Origin: Devosia sp. | GTDB lineage: Bacteria; Pseudomonadota; Alphaproteobacteria; Rhizobiales; Devosiaceae | DNA: 23,641 nt | Reading direction: 5' to 3' | NCBI GenBank assembly: GCA_028290685.1 | Contig: JAQGJI010000020.1 | Coordinates: forward strand, 1 to 23,641 | Shown here: positions 16,711 through 23,641 of the stretch, piece after piece | Numbering within the stretch: position 1 is the stretch's first letter | Layout of the letters: each line of letters begins with the position of its first letter | The notes under the pieces: model-generated | Told to the model about the DNA's origin: nothing | The model's database searches: none | What the model saw: only the letters and a program-made list of their open reading frames with translations | Translations under genes and position numbers: made by a program

Positions 16711-16739
16711 TTGACAGCGTGCTTTGGGGCAGGTTGATA
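16711..16739 (+). promoter_or_regulatory. Candidate sigma-70 promoter of aroK-aroB
   Basis: A perfect TTGACA (16711-16716), 17-nt spacer, then TTGATA (16734-16739, weak -10). The predicted start near 16746 gives a leader of about 19 nt containing AGGGGAG (16751-16757) ahead of the aroK start. Confidence 0.5.
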
Positions 16740-16764
16740 GCGGCAATATCAGGGGAGCGCATTG

Positions 16765-17349
16765 GTGAACCGACCGGACGCGGCAACGCGACAGGCCCGC
16801 GCCGAAGAATTGGTCGAGCGGCTCGATGGGCGGCCGCTCGTACTGGTCGGCATGATGGGGGCCGGCAAGACCACGGTGGGGCGGCGCCTCGCCAGCAAGC
16901 TGAGCCGGCATTTTCTCGACAGCGACGAGGAAATCGAGAAAGCCGCCCAGATGAGCATTCCCGAAATGTTCGAGCAGCGCGGCGAAGCCGAGTTCCGGGC
17001 CGGGGAGACCCGCGTCATTGCGCGGGTGCTCAAGGATCACGACATTGTTCTGGCCACCGGGGGCGGCGCCTTCGTCAATGGGGAAACGCGGGCGCTGGTC
17101 AAGGACGAGGCCATCTCGGTCTGGCTCAAGGCCAATGCCGATATCCTGTTCGAACGCGTGTCGCGCCGCTCCAACCGGCCGCTGCTGAAAACCGCCAATC
17201 CCCGCGCCACGCTCGAAAAGCTGATCGAGGAGCGCTACCCCATCTATGCCGAAGCCGACATCACCGTGCCCAGCCGCGACGTGCCGCAGGACGTGGTGGC
17301 CCATGACGTGATCGACGCCGTACTCGCCTTTCTCAAGCGCCAGGACTGA
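16765..17349 (+). CDS. aroK: Shikimate kinase
   Basis: A 194-residue enzyme that phosphorylates shikimate at O3 with ATP. The P-loop is GMMGAGKTT (residues 29-37). The shikimate-binding LDSDEEIE and FRAGETRVI segments, and LATGGGAFV, follow; the lid Arg is in SRRSNRPLL. An N-terminal extension of about 22 residues precedes the first strand, as often seen in alphaproteobacteria. GTG 16765 sits 7 nt after AGGGGAG; the TTG at 16762 would be only 4 nt from it. Three bases separate it from aroB, so they are co-transcribed. Confidence 0.96.
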   Translation: MNRPDAATRQARAEELVERLDGRPLVLVGMMGAGKTTVGRRLASKLSRHFLDSDEEIEKAAQMSIPEMFEQRGEAEFRAGETRVIARVLKDHDIVLATGGGAFVNGETRALVKDEAISVWLKANADILFERVSRRSNRPLLKTANPRATLEKLIEERYPIYAEADITVPSRDVPQDVVAHDVIDAVLAFLKRQD

Positions 17350-17352
17350 CCA

Positions 17353-18465
17353 ATGCCCCAAATCGAGCACCAAGTGCATGTCGCCCTGGGCGAGCGTGCC
17401 TATGACATCCTGATCGGGCCCGGGCTGATCGATGCGGCGGGAGCGATTCTGGCCGAAAAGTTTCCCGGACGGCGCTACGGCATCATCACCGATGACCACG
17501 TCGCCGCCGCGCAATTGCCACGCCTGCTTGCAGCCCTGGACGCTGCCGGTCTCAGCCACAGCGAAATCATCCTGCCCGCCGGGGAGGCCAGCAAGTCTTG
17601 GGCCGTCCTGGGCCAGGCGGTCGAAGGCCTGCTCGCAGCACGCCTGGAGCGCGGCGATCTCGTGATCGCACTCGGTGGCGGCGTCATCGGGGATCTGGCC
17701 GGGTTTGGCGCTGCCATCGCCCGGCGCGGCATGGACTTCATCCAAATGCCCACCTCGCTGCTGGCCCAGGTCGATAGCTCGGTGGGCGGCAAGACCGGGA
17801 TCAACTCGCCGCAGGGCAAGAACCTGATCGGCGCCTTCCATCAGCCCAGGCTGGTACTGGCCGACCTGTCGACACTCGACACGCTGCATCCCCGCCAGTT
17901 CGCCGCCGGCTATGCCGAAGTCGTCAAGTACGGCCTTATCGAGGACGAGCAATTTTTCTTCTGGCTTGAAGCCAACCAAGGCGAAATCTTCGCGGGCGGT
18001 CCGGCTCGCGGGGAAGCAGTCGCCCGCTGCTGCAGGCACAAGGCCCGCGTCGTCATCGAGGACGAAAAGGAGCTTGGCGTGCGCGCGCTGCTCAACTTGG
18101 GTCACACCTTCGGGCACGCGCTCGAAAAAGCCACCGGCTATGGCGATCGGCTCCTGCATGGCGAAGGCGTCGCCATCGGCATGGTGCTGGCCCACCAGTT
18201 CTCCGCCCGCCAGGGCCTTGCCCCATCCCAGGATACCGGCCGCATAGCCGCCCACTTGCACAAGGCGGGCCTGCCCACCAGATTAAGCGACATTCCAGGA
18301 GAACTGGGCTCCACCAAGGCTTTGATGGCGGCCATCGCGCAGGACAAGAAAGTGTCGCGTGGCGCCCTGACATTTATTCTGACCAGGGGGATCGGCCAGG
18401 CGTTTATCGAAAAAAACGTTGATCCAATGGCGGTTTCAACGTTTCTGGACGAGATGCGGACCTGA
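17353..18465 (+). CDS. aroB: 3-Dehydroquinate synthase
   Basis: A 370-residue NAD- and zinc-dependent enzyme converting DAHP to 3-dehydroquinate, the second step of the shikimate pathway. It shows the NAD-binding ALGGGVIGDLAGFGAA, the substrate motif QVDSSVGGKTGIN, and the metal ligands in GYAEVVKYGLI (Glu), NLGHTFGHALE (His) and LLHGEGVAIGM (His). Length is normal. It follows aroK directly and converges on bolA with a 55-bp gap. Confidence 0.98.
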   Translation: MPQIEHQVHVALGERAYDILIGPGLIDAAGAILAEKFPGRRYGIITDDHVAAAQLPRLLAALDAAGLSHSEIILPAGEASKSWAVLGQAVEGLLAARLERGDLVIALGGGVIGDLAGFGAAIARRGMDFIQMPTSLLAQVDSSVGGKTGINSPQGKNLIGAFHQPRLVLADLSTLDTLHPRQFAAGYAEVVKYGLIEDEQFFFWLEANQGEIFAGGPARGEAVARCCRHKARVVIEDEKELGVRALLNLGHTFGHALEKATGYGDRLLHGEGVAIGMVLAHQFSARQGLAPSQDTGRIAAHLHKAGLPTRLSDIPGELGSTKALMAAIAQDKKVSRGALTFILTRGIGQAFIEKNVDPMAVSTFLDEMRT

Positions 18466-18520
18466 TCCTTTGCCCCGGTGGGGGTGATGAGCAGCCGGGC
18501 AGGGCCTTCAATCTTGCCCT

Positions 18521-18796
18521 CTATTCATAATCCCCGCCAACCGGTAAAACCTCGATCGCCAGCGCATGCACCCGGTCCTTTAACTCCGCGTCCAGCGTTT
18601 CCATCACCATCCGGTGTTGCGCAACGCGGCTGATCCCGTCAAAATGACGGGTCGCGATTCTGACACGAAAATGGGTTTCACCACCTTCCCGCCACCCGGC
18701 GTGACCAAAGTGGCTGTTCGACTGGTCGATAACAGCGAGATATTCGGGTGCAAATCTGTCGGTGAGCTTGGCAATCAGGGTGTCTTTGACGCTCAT
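18521..18796 (-). CDS. BolA-family protein
   Basis: A 91-residue BolA/IbaG-like protein, a KH-like fold that often pairs with a monothiol glutaredoxin to bind or sense Fe-S clusters. The typical segments are VIDQSNSHFGHAGW, THFRVRI, and the helix plus strand around ISRVAQHRMVMETLDAELK and VHALAIEVLP. The His of SHFGHAG is the usual candidate ligand. It is divergent from the J-domain gene, with only 44 bp between the starts. No glutaredoxin gene is in the window. Confidence 0.94.
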   Translation of the reverse strand: MSVKDTLIAKLTDRFAPEYLAVIDQSNSHFGHAGWREGGETHFRVRIATRHFDGISRVAQHRMVMETLDAELKDRVHALAIEVLPVGGDYE

Positions 18797-18840
18797 GGCC
18801 GTCGAGCCTTCTGTTCGGTTTGGCTCTTAACTAGGCGAGA

Positions 18841-19476
18841 ATGAAACTGTCGTCCAAGATTTTTGACTCCATTCGCATCAAGCCCCGCAAGGATGAAAAG
18901 CCGGCGCCGGCTGAACACGTCTGCGACTGGGAGGGCTGCGAGGCCCCCGGCGAATACAAGGCGCCCAAGGGCCATCGCTCGGAGGGGCAGTACCATTATT
19001 TCTGCCTCGAGCATGTCCGCCACTACAACACGGCGTTCAATTTCTTTGCCGGCATGGAAAAGGACGAGCTGGAACAGGCGCTGCACACGCCGCCCAAGGC
19101 GGAATCGCGGTCAACCTTTGCCACCGGCAATCCCCAGGTGCGCAATTCGCGCGCCGGTCGCGCCGCCGCATCGAGCCTGCGGCCCGGCGACAAATATGGC
19201 GATCCGTTCGGGGTGTTTGCCAAGTATCGCCACCGCCAGTCCCAGACGCCCGCCGCCGAGCGGGTCAAGCCGCTGCACGAGCAGGACCGCCGGGCGCTTG
19301 AAACCCTGGGTATTGTCGGCCACGCCAAGTCCGAGCAGATCAAGCAGGCCTACAAAACGCTGGTCAAGATCCACCACCCCGACGCCAATGGCGGTGATAA
19401 ATCGTCCGAGGACCGCCTGCGCGCGATTATTGCTGCCTATTCCCACCTCAAGAAGGAGGGGTTCGTCGCCAAGTAG
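18841..19476 (+). CDS. J-domain (DnaJ-like) co-chaperone with N-terminal Cys/His cluster
   Basis: A 211-residue protein. The C-terminal J domain (about 145-211, ALETLGIVGHAKSEQIKQAY onward) carries the HPD motif (179-181, in KIHHPDANG), which stimulates Hsp70/DnaK ATPase. The N terminus has CDWEGC (Cys28, Cys33) and YFCLEH (Cys55, His58), a CX4C...CX2H arrangement that may bind zinc, and a family-specific HVRHYNTAFNFF. There is no Gly/Phe region or classical DnaJ zinc finger, so this is a specialised class-III-type J protein. It stands between bolA and cobS. ATG 18841 has a GGCGAGA site directly before it. Confidence 0.9.
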   Translation: MKLSSKIFDSIRIKPRKDEKPAPAEHVCDWEGCEAPGEYKAPKGHRSEGQYHYFCLEHVRHYNTAFNFFAGMEKDELEQALHTPPKAESRSTFATGNPQVRNSRAGRAAASSLRPGDKYGDPFGVFAKYRHRQSQTPAAERVKPLHEQDRRALETLGIVGHAKSEQIKQAYKTLVKIHHPDANGGDKSSEDRLRAIIAAYSHLKKEGFVAK

Positions 19477-19720
19477 TTGCCACAAGGGACTGGAAGCGGC
19501 TCGTCATCGCCATGGCCCCCGTCGTCTCGCCCGGCGTGTCGAGCGATCCACCTCCCGGGCGCTCAAGCATGGAGCGCCGGTGCAGCCGCGCAGTGACGAC
19601 GGGCAGCCCCTTTCATCGACCATGACTAATCCTGCGCCCGCGTCTACCCCCATCGTCACAATGCTGCTATAGAGCCTCCCGTCCGCCCCGCCTTCGATTT
19701 ATCCCGCCAAGAGCTATGCC

Positions 19721-20704
19721 ATGACTGAAACCGCCAATCTGCCCGACACCGAATATTCGGCCCGGGAATTGTTCGGCATTGACACCGACATGAAGGTGAT
19801 GGGCTACACGCAAGCCAGCAGCCACGTGCCGCCGGTCGATCCCGATTACCTGTTTGACCGCAACACCACGCTTGCGATCCTGGCTGGCTTCCAGTTCAAC
19901 CGCCGCGTCATGGTGCAAGGCTATCATGGCACGGGCAAATCCACCCATATCGAGCAGGTCGCGGCGCGGCTCAACTGGCCGCTGGTCCGGGTCAACCTCG
20001 ACAGCCACGTCTCCCGCATCGATCTGGTCGGCAAGGACGCCATCGTGCTCAAGGATGGCAAGCAGGTCACCGAGTTCCGCGACGGCATGCTGCCCTGGGC
20101 CGTGCAAAACAACGTGGCGCTGGTGTTTGACGAATACGACGCGGGCCGTCCCGATGTGATGTTCGTGATCCAGCGCGTGCTCGAGGTCGCCGGCCGGCTG
20201 ACCCTGCTCGACCAGAACCGGGTCATCGTGCCCCATCCCGCGTTCCGGCTGTTCTCCACCACCAACACCATCGGCCTGGGCGATACCTCGGGGCTCTACC
20301 ATGGCACCCAGCAGATCAACCAGGGCCAGATGGACCGCTGGAGCCTGGTGACCACGCTCAATTACCTGCCGCACGACAAGGAAGTGGGCATCGTGCTGGC
20401 CAAAAACAAAAGCTATGGCGAGACCGACAAGGGCCGCAAACTCATCGGCAACATGGTGCGCCTGGCCGATCTCACCCGCTCCGCCTTCATCAATGGCGAT
20501 CTCTCCACCGTGATGAGCCCGCGCGCCGTGATCACCTGGGCCGAGAACGCCCAGATCTTCGGCGGTGATATCGGCTTTGCCTTCCGGCTGACCTTTCTCA
20601 ACAAATGCGACGAACTCGAACGCCCCGTGGTTGCCGAGTTCTACCAGCGTGTGTTTGGCGAAGATCTGCCCGAAAGCTCGGCCAACCTGGCCGTGACGGT
20701 ATGA
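19721..20704 (+). CDS. cobS: Cobaltochelatase AAA+ subunit CobS
   Basis: A 327-residue MoxR-type AAA+ ATPase of the aerobic cobaltochelatase CobNST, which inserts cobalt into hydrogenobyrinic acid a,c-diamide. Walker A is GYHGTGKST (residues 67-75) and Walker B is VALVFDEYDAG, followed by the sensor-1 region FRLFSTTNTIGLGD. The N-terminal REVLFG-like segment reads ARELFGIDTDMKV, as in other CobS. CobS and CobT form a chaperone-like ring resembling the magnesium-chelatase I/D pair. Upstream (19477-19720) I see no other gene. The palindromic element separates it from cobT; cobN is not in the window. Confidence 0.97.
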   Translation: MTETANLPDTEYSARELFGIDTDMKVMGYTQASSHVPPVDPDYLFDRNTTLAILAGFQFNRRVMVQGYHGTGKSTHIEQVAARLNWPLVRVNLDSHVSRIDLVGKDAIVLKDGKQVTEFRDGMLPWAVQNNVALVFDEYDAGRPDVMFVIQRVLEVAGRLTLLDQNRVIVPHPAFRLFSTTNTIGLGDTSGLYHGTQQINQGQMDRWSLVTTLNYLPHDKEVGIVLAKNKSYGETDKGRKLIGNMVRLADLTRSAFINGDLSTVMSPRAVITWAENAQIFGGDIGFAFRLTFLNKCDELERPVVAEFYQRVFGEDLPESSANLAVTV

Positions 20705-20714
20705 TCCAGCCGCC

Positions 20715-20830
20715 CCCTCGTGGTTCGAGGGTCGCTTTGCTCCCACCTCACCATGAGGGTTGATACACCGCATCCAAGGTAGCCTTCATGGTGAGCTGCC
20801 TTGCCCTTGCAAAGCCTCGAACCACGAGGG
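20715..20830. repeat. Nested palindromic intergenic element between cobS and cobT
   Basis: A 116-bp element with two nested inverted repeats. The outer arms are CCCTCGTGGTTCGAGG (20715-20730) and CCTCGAACCACGAGGG (20815-20830), a perfect 16-bp pair, extended by CTTTGC (20735-20740) with GCAAAG (20809-20814) after a 4-nt bulge. The inner arms are CTCACCATGAGGG (20747-20759) and CCTTCATGGTGAG (20783-20795), with one mismatch. Similar CTCGTGGTTCGAGG / CTCACCATGAGG sequences are familiar dispersed repeats in alphaproteobacterial genomes. Transcribed, it would form a long hairpin ending 35 nt before the cobT start. Confidence 0.85.
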
Positions 20831-20865
20831 CGTGGCAAAACAAGCCGCACTTTCTGGAATATGAC

Positions 20866-22755
20866 ATGGCACAGACACCGCGCAGCAAAGCCAACCGGCC
20901 CGACCAGACGCAGATTTTCAAATCCGCAATGGGCGCCACGGTGCGCGCCATCGGTGCCAAGCCCGATCTCGAAGTCACCTTCACCGCCGACCGTCCTCTG
21001 CTGACCTCGGACAAGGCCCGGCTGGCCAATCTGCCGCGCCTGCCGACCCGGCGCGACATCGCCATTGCGCGCGGGCAGGGCGATGCCATGGCAATGCGGC
21101 TCGCCAGCCACGATCCCGAAACCCACCGCAAGCGCTCCCCCGTGGACCCGCAAGCCCGCGCGGCGTTCGACGCGCTTGAGCAGGCCCGCGTCGAGGCGCT
21201 GGGCTGCGTGCGCATGCCCGGCATGGCCGGCAATATCGGGGAAATGCTGGAGGACCGCCTGTTTCGCGCCAATTTCGCCGAGGTGGACGACAGGGGCGAC
21301 GCCCCGATTGCCGAGGCGCTCGGCCTGCTGCTGCGCGAAAAACTGGCCGGCGTTCCCGTGCCGCCCTCCGGGCATGCGCTGGTTGATCTGTGGCGCGCAG
21401 AAATCGAAAGCAAGGGCGGTAAATCCCTCGATCAACTGCTGCAGCGTTTTGAAAACCAGGACGAGTTCTCCAAGGCCGCCAAGGCGCTGCTGCGCGATCT
21501 CAATCTCGTGCCCGACAGCGAAATGAGCGATGCTGACGACAGCGACGATCAGGACGGCGAGGACCAGGAGCCCGAGAGCGGCGACAGCGCTGACAACTCC
21601 CCCGAACAGGGCGAGGGCGAAAACGATTCCCAGGACAGCGAACAGGACGAGCAGGCCGGCGATAGCGAGGAAACCGGCGATGTCGAAGGCATCGAGTCCG
21701 ACATGGCCGACACCGACGAGGACGCCGCTGCCCAAGCGGGCGAAGACGCGCCCATGCCGCCCCCCGCCAAGGACGGTGGCACCCAGCTGTCCAACCAGTT
21801 CCAGTACAAGGTGTTCACCAGCAAGTTCGACGAGATCGTCAAGGCGGCGGAACTCTGCCCCGCCGACGAACTCGATCAATTGCGCTCGCTGCTCGACAAG
21901 CAGTTGGAGAATCTTGCCGGCGCCGTGGCACGGCTGGCCAACAAGCTGCAGCGGCGCCTGATGGCCAAGCAGAATCGCAGCTGGCAGTTCGATCTGGAAG
22001 AAGGCGTTCTGGACACGGCCCGCCTCACCCGCGTCGTTACCGACCCGATGCAGGCCCTCAGCTTCAAGGTGGAGAACGACACCGATTTCCGCGATACGGT
22101 GGTGACCCTGCTGATCGACAATTCCGGCTCCATGCGCGGCCGTCCGATCACCATCGCGGCGATCTGCGGGGATATTCTGGCCCGCACACTCGAGCGCTGC
22201 GGCGTCAAGGTCGAGATCCTGGGCTTTACCACCCGCGCCTGGAAGGGCGGCAAATCGCGCGAAGCCTGGCTCGAAGCCGGTCGCCCGGCCAATCCGGGCC
22301 GTGTCAATGACGTGCGCCACATCATCTACAAGGCCGCTGACGAGCCCTGGCGCCACGCCAGGCGCAATCTGGGCCTGATGATGCGCGAAGGCCTACTCAA
22401 GGAAAACATCGATGGCGAGGCGCTCGAATGGGCGCGCAAGCGCCTGATGGCCCGCCCCGAAGCCCGGCGCATCATGATGGTCATTTCCGATGGCGCGCCA
22501 GTCGATGATTCAACTCAAAGCGTCAATGCCGGCAATTACCTCGAGGCTCATCTGCGGCAGGTGATCGAAGAGATCGAGACCCGCTCCCCCATCCAGCTGG
22601 TCGCCGTTGGCATCGGGCACGACGTGACGCGCTATTACCGGCGTGCGGTCACCCTGCTCGATGCCGAGGAACTGGCAGGCGCGCTCACCGATGAACTAGC
22701 CGCCCTGTTTGATGAGGAACCACCTGCCCAAACCCGGCGGCGCGGGCGCCGATGA
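20866..22755 (+). CDS. cobT: Cobaltochelatase subunit CobT
   Basis: A 629-residue partner of CobS. An N-terminal domain (1-215) is followed by an acidic Asp/Glu/Ser/Gln-rich linker (about 219-297), then a C-terminal integrin-I/von Willebrand A domain with the MIDAS motif DNSGS (Asp418-Ser422) and later SDGAPVDDS. The acidic linker is typical of CobT and of magnesium-chelatase D subunits. ATG 20866 matches the family start (MAQTPRSKANRPDQ); the in-frame ATG at 20788 lies inside the palindromic element and encodes non-natural sequence. The stop overlaps the next gene (ATGA). Confidence 0.97.
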   Translation: MAQTPRSKANRPDQTQIFKSAMGATVRAIGAKPDLEVTFTADRPLLTSDKARLANLPRLPTRRDIAIARGQGDAMAMRLASHDPETHRKRSPVDPQARAAFDALEQARVEALGCVRMPGMAGNIGEMLEDRLFRANFAEVDDRGDAPIAEALGLLLREKLAGVPVPPSGHALVDLWRAEIESKGGKSLDQLLQRFENQDEFSKAAKALLRDLNLVPDSEMSDADDSDDQDGEDQEPESGDSADNSPEQGEGENDSQDSEQDEQAGDSEETGDVEGIESDMADTDEDAAAQAGEDAPMPPPAKDGGTQLSNQFQYKVFTSKFDEIVKAAELCPADELDQLRSLLDKQLENLAGAVARLANKLQRRLMAKQNRSWQFDLEEGVLDTARLTRVVTDPMQALSFKVENDTDFRDTVVTLLIDNSGSMRGRPITIAAICGDILARTLERCGVKVEILGFTTRAWKGGKSREAWLEAGRPANPGRVNDVRHIIYKAADEPWRHARRNLGLMMREGLLKENIDGEALEWARKRLMARPEARRIMMVISDGAPVDDSTQSVNAGNYLEAHLRQVIEEIETRSPIQLVAVGIGHDVTRYYRRAVTLLDAEELAGALTDELAALFDEEPPAQTRRRGRR

Positions 22756-23641
22756 TGCTCCGCTCCGCCCTTTCGATGGCGTTGCTGCTGACGGCAAGCT
22801 TGCCGGCGGGGGCCGTCGAAGTGACGGTGAGTGCGGCCTCCATTGTCCAGTTCGAACAGAGCGAACTCGATCAGCCTGCCGGCAAGCTGATTTTCCGCGG
22901 TGGCCTGGCGCTGGTCGCGCAGGACGACACCTTTGGCGGGCTCTCGGGCCTGACCTCCACCGGGCCCGGCCAGCAAGTCGTCTTCGTGACGGACCGCGGC
23001 AATTTCGTTTCCGGGCAACTGGCCTATGACGATGCCAATCGCCTGTTCGGCTTTATCGGCGTCAACATCGAGCCGATCCAGAACTCCCGTGGTGAGCCGC
23101 TGCCCCGGCAATACGCCAAGGACGCCGAAGCCGTCGATACGGTTTATCGCGAGGGCCTGCCGGTGGCTGTGCGGGTCGGCTTTGAAAACCTGACCCGCGT
23201 CGCCGACTTCGCCCTGGTCAATGGCACGCCGGTCGGTCCGGCCCGCGAAATCGCCATTCCGCAATGGCTGGGCGACACGCGGTCCAACGAGGCCCTGGAA
23301 TCGGTGTGCATCGCGCCCCCCGCATCACCCATTGCCGGATCGACGTTGCTATTGTCCGAAAACGTGCTGGATGCCTCCGGCAATCACCGCGGCTGGCTAT
23401 TGGGGCAAAACGACACCGGGCCGATCTCCTATGCCAATACGGCTGTGGTCAATCCCACCGATTGCGCTTTTTTACCCAATGGCGATCTGCTGGTGCTCGA
23501 GCGCGGCGTCTCGATGCTGAGTTTCGTCATGCACCTGCGCCGCATCCCGGCGGCCCAGGTGCGGCCCAACGCCCTGATGACGGGTGAATTGCTGCTCTCG
23601 GCCGGCGGCGGCTCCATCGACAACATGGAAGCGTTGATGGT
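22752..23641 (+). CDS. Esterase-like/phytase-like exported protein (3'-partial at window edge)
   Basis: The first 296 residues of an exported protein. The signal peptide (about 1-21: RSALSMALLLTASLPAGA) is followed by a beta-propeller-like domain beginning LIFRGGLALVAQDDTFGGLSGL, with FVTDRGNF, NEALESVCIAP, LLLSENVL, CAFLPNGDLLVLERG and NMEALM. These match the esterase-like-activity-of-phytase family (PF13449), whose enzymatic role is poorly defined. ATG 22752 overlaps the cobT stop and a second ATG follows at once. Its coupling to cobT does not by itself show a cobalamin function. Confidence 0.85.
   Translation, partial: MMLRSALSMALLLTASLPAGAVEVTVSAASIVQFEQSELDQPAGKLIFRGGLALVAQDDTFGGLSGLTSTGPGQQVVFVTDRGNFVSGQLAYDDANRLFGFIGVNIEPIQNSRGEPLPRQYAKDAEAVDTVYREGLPVAVRVGFENLTRVADFALVNGTPVGPAREIAIPQWLGDTRSNEALESVCIAPPASPIAGSTLLLSENVLDASGNHRGWLLGQNDTGPISYANTAVVNPTDCAFLPNGDLLVLERGVSMLSFVMHLRRIPAAQVRPNALMTGELLLSAGGGSIDNMEALM

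Noticed and set aside
16618..18261. Long minus-strand frame joined to the small protein before xerD
   Set aside because: Only the part after the ATG at 16617 reads as natural protein; the rest is antisense to aroK and aroB.
18466..18520. Terminator between convergent aroB and bolA
   Set aside because: Only a 5-bp AGGGC/GCCCT pairing with a long loop was found, too weak to annotate.
19640..19680. TATAGA as the -10 of a cobS promoter
   Set aside because: The -10-like box near 19664 has no matching -35 at 16-18 nt spacing.
20641..22356. 571-codon antisense open frame opposite cobT
   Set aside because: It mirrors the acidic linker and VWA domain of cobT, has no domain of its own, and crosses the cobS end and the palindromic element.

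Overview
The window is ordinary, gene-dense chromosome from an alphaproteobacterium, most likely in the Hyphomicrobiales and possibly Devosiaceae-like. The evidence is high GC, the bolA / J-domain / cobS / cobT block of the aerobic cobaltochelatase, the xerD / small membrane protein / aroK / aroB layout, a secA with a parvulin-type foldase divergent from it, and EcfG-style (GGAAC...TT) promoter elements. The genus is inferred from style, not from a search. I see no phage, IS element, CRISPR array, toxin-antitoxin pair or defence island.

Layout. 1-2.4 kb: treZ (trehalose from glycogen or maltodextrin; its last few codons lie off the left edge), divergent from a small membrane protein gene, with back-to-back ECF-type promoter candidates between them. 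2.5-5.2 kb: tRNA-Arg(CCT), then a secreted nuclease-fold protein overlapping a lipoprotein M48 metalloprotease, which converges on a lone Flp-type pilin. 5.0-8.9 kb, all minus strand: parvulin foldase, argJ, GNAT acetyltransferase, mutT, flp pilin; the last three look like one transcript. 9.3-12.1 kb: secA. 12.3-14.1 kb, minus: a lipoprotein L,D-transpeptidase of the YafK type and an uncharacterised single-pass envelope protein. 14.4-16.6 kb, minus: a small membrane protein, xerD, accA. 16.8-18.5 kb: aroK-aroB (shikimate pathway). 18.5-23.6 kb: bolA (minus), divergent from a J-domain protein, then cobS, cobT and an esterase/phytase-like secreted protein cut by the right edge.

Themes. Several genes serve the envelope: SecA export, parvulin folding, M48 quality control and L,D-transpeptidase wall cross-linking. 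The rest is core metabolism (arginine, chorismate, fatty acid, cobalamin, trehalose) plus XerD chromosome-dimer resolution and MutT nucleotide sanitation. Four gene pairs share ATGA stop/start overlaps (nuclease/M48, GNAT/mutT, small protein/xerD, cobT/esterase), which suggests translational coupling.

Most worth a second look: the paired GGAAC-N16/17-CATT promoters of treZ and its divergent neighbour; the 116-bp nested palindrome between cobS and cobT; the nuclease-fold protein lacking two active-site acids; the J-domain protein with a CX4C...CX2H cluster; and palindromes repeatedly found just past stop codons. I found no convincing new multi-gene system.
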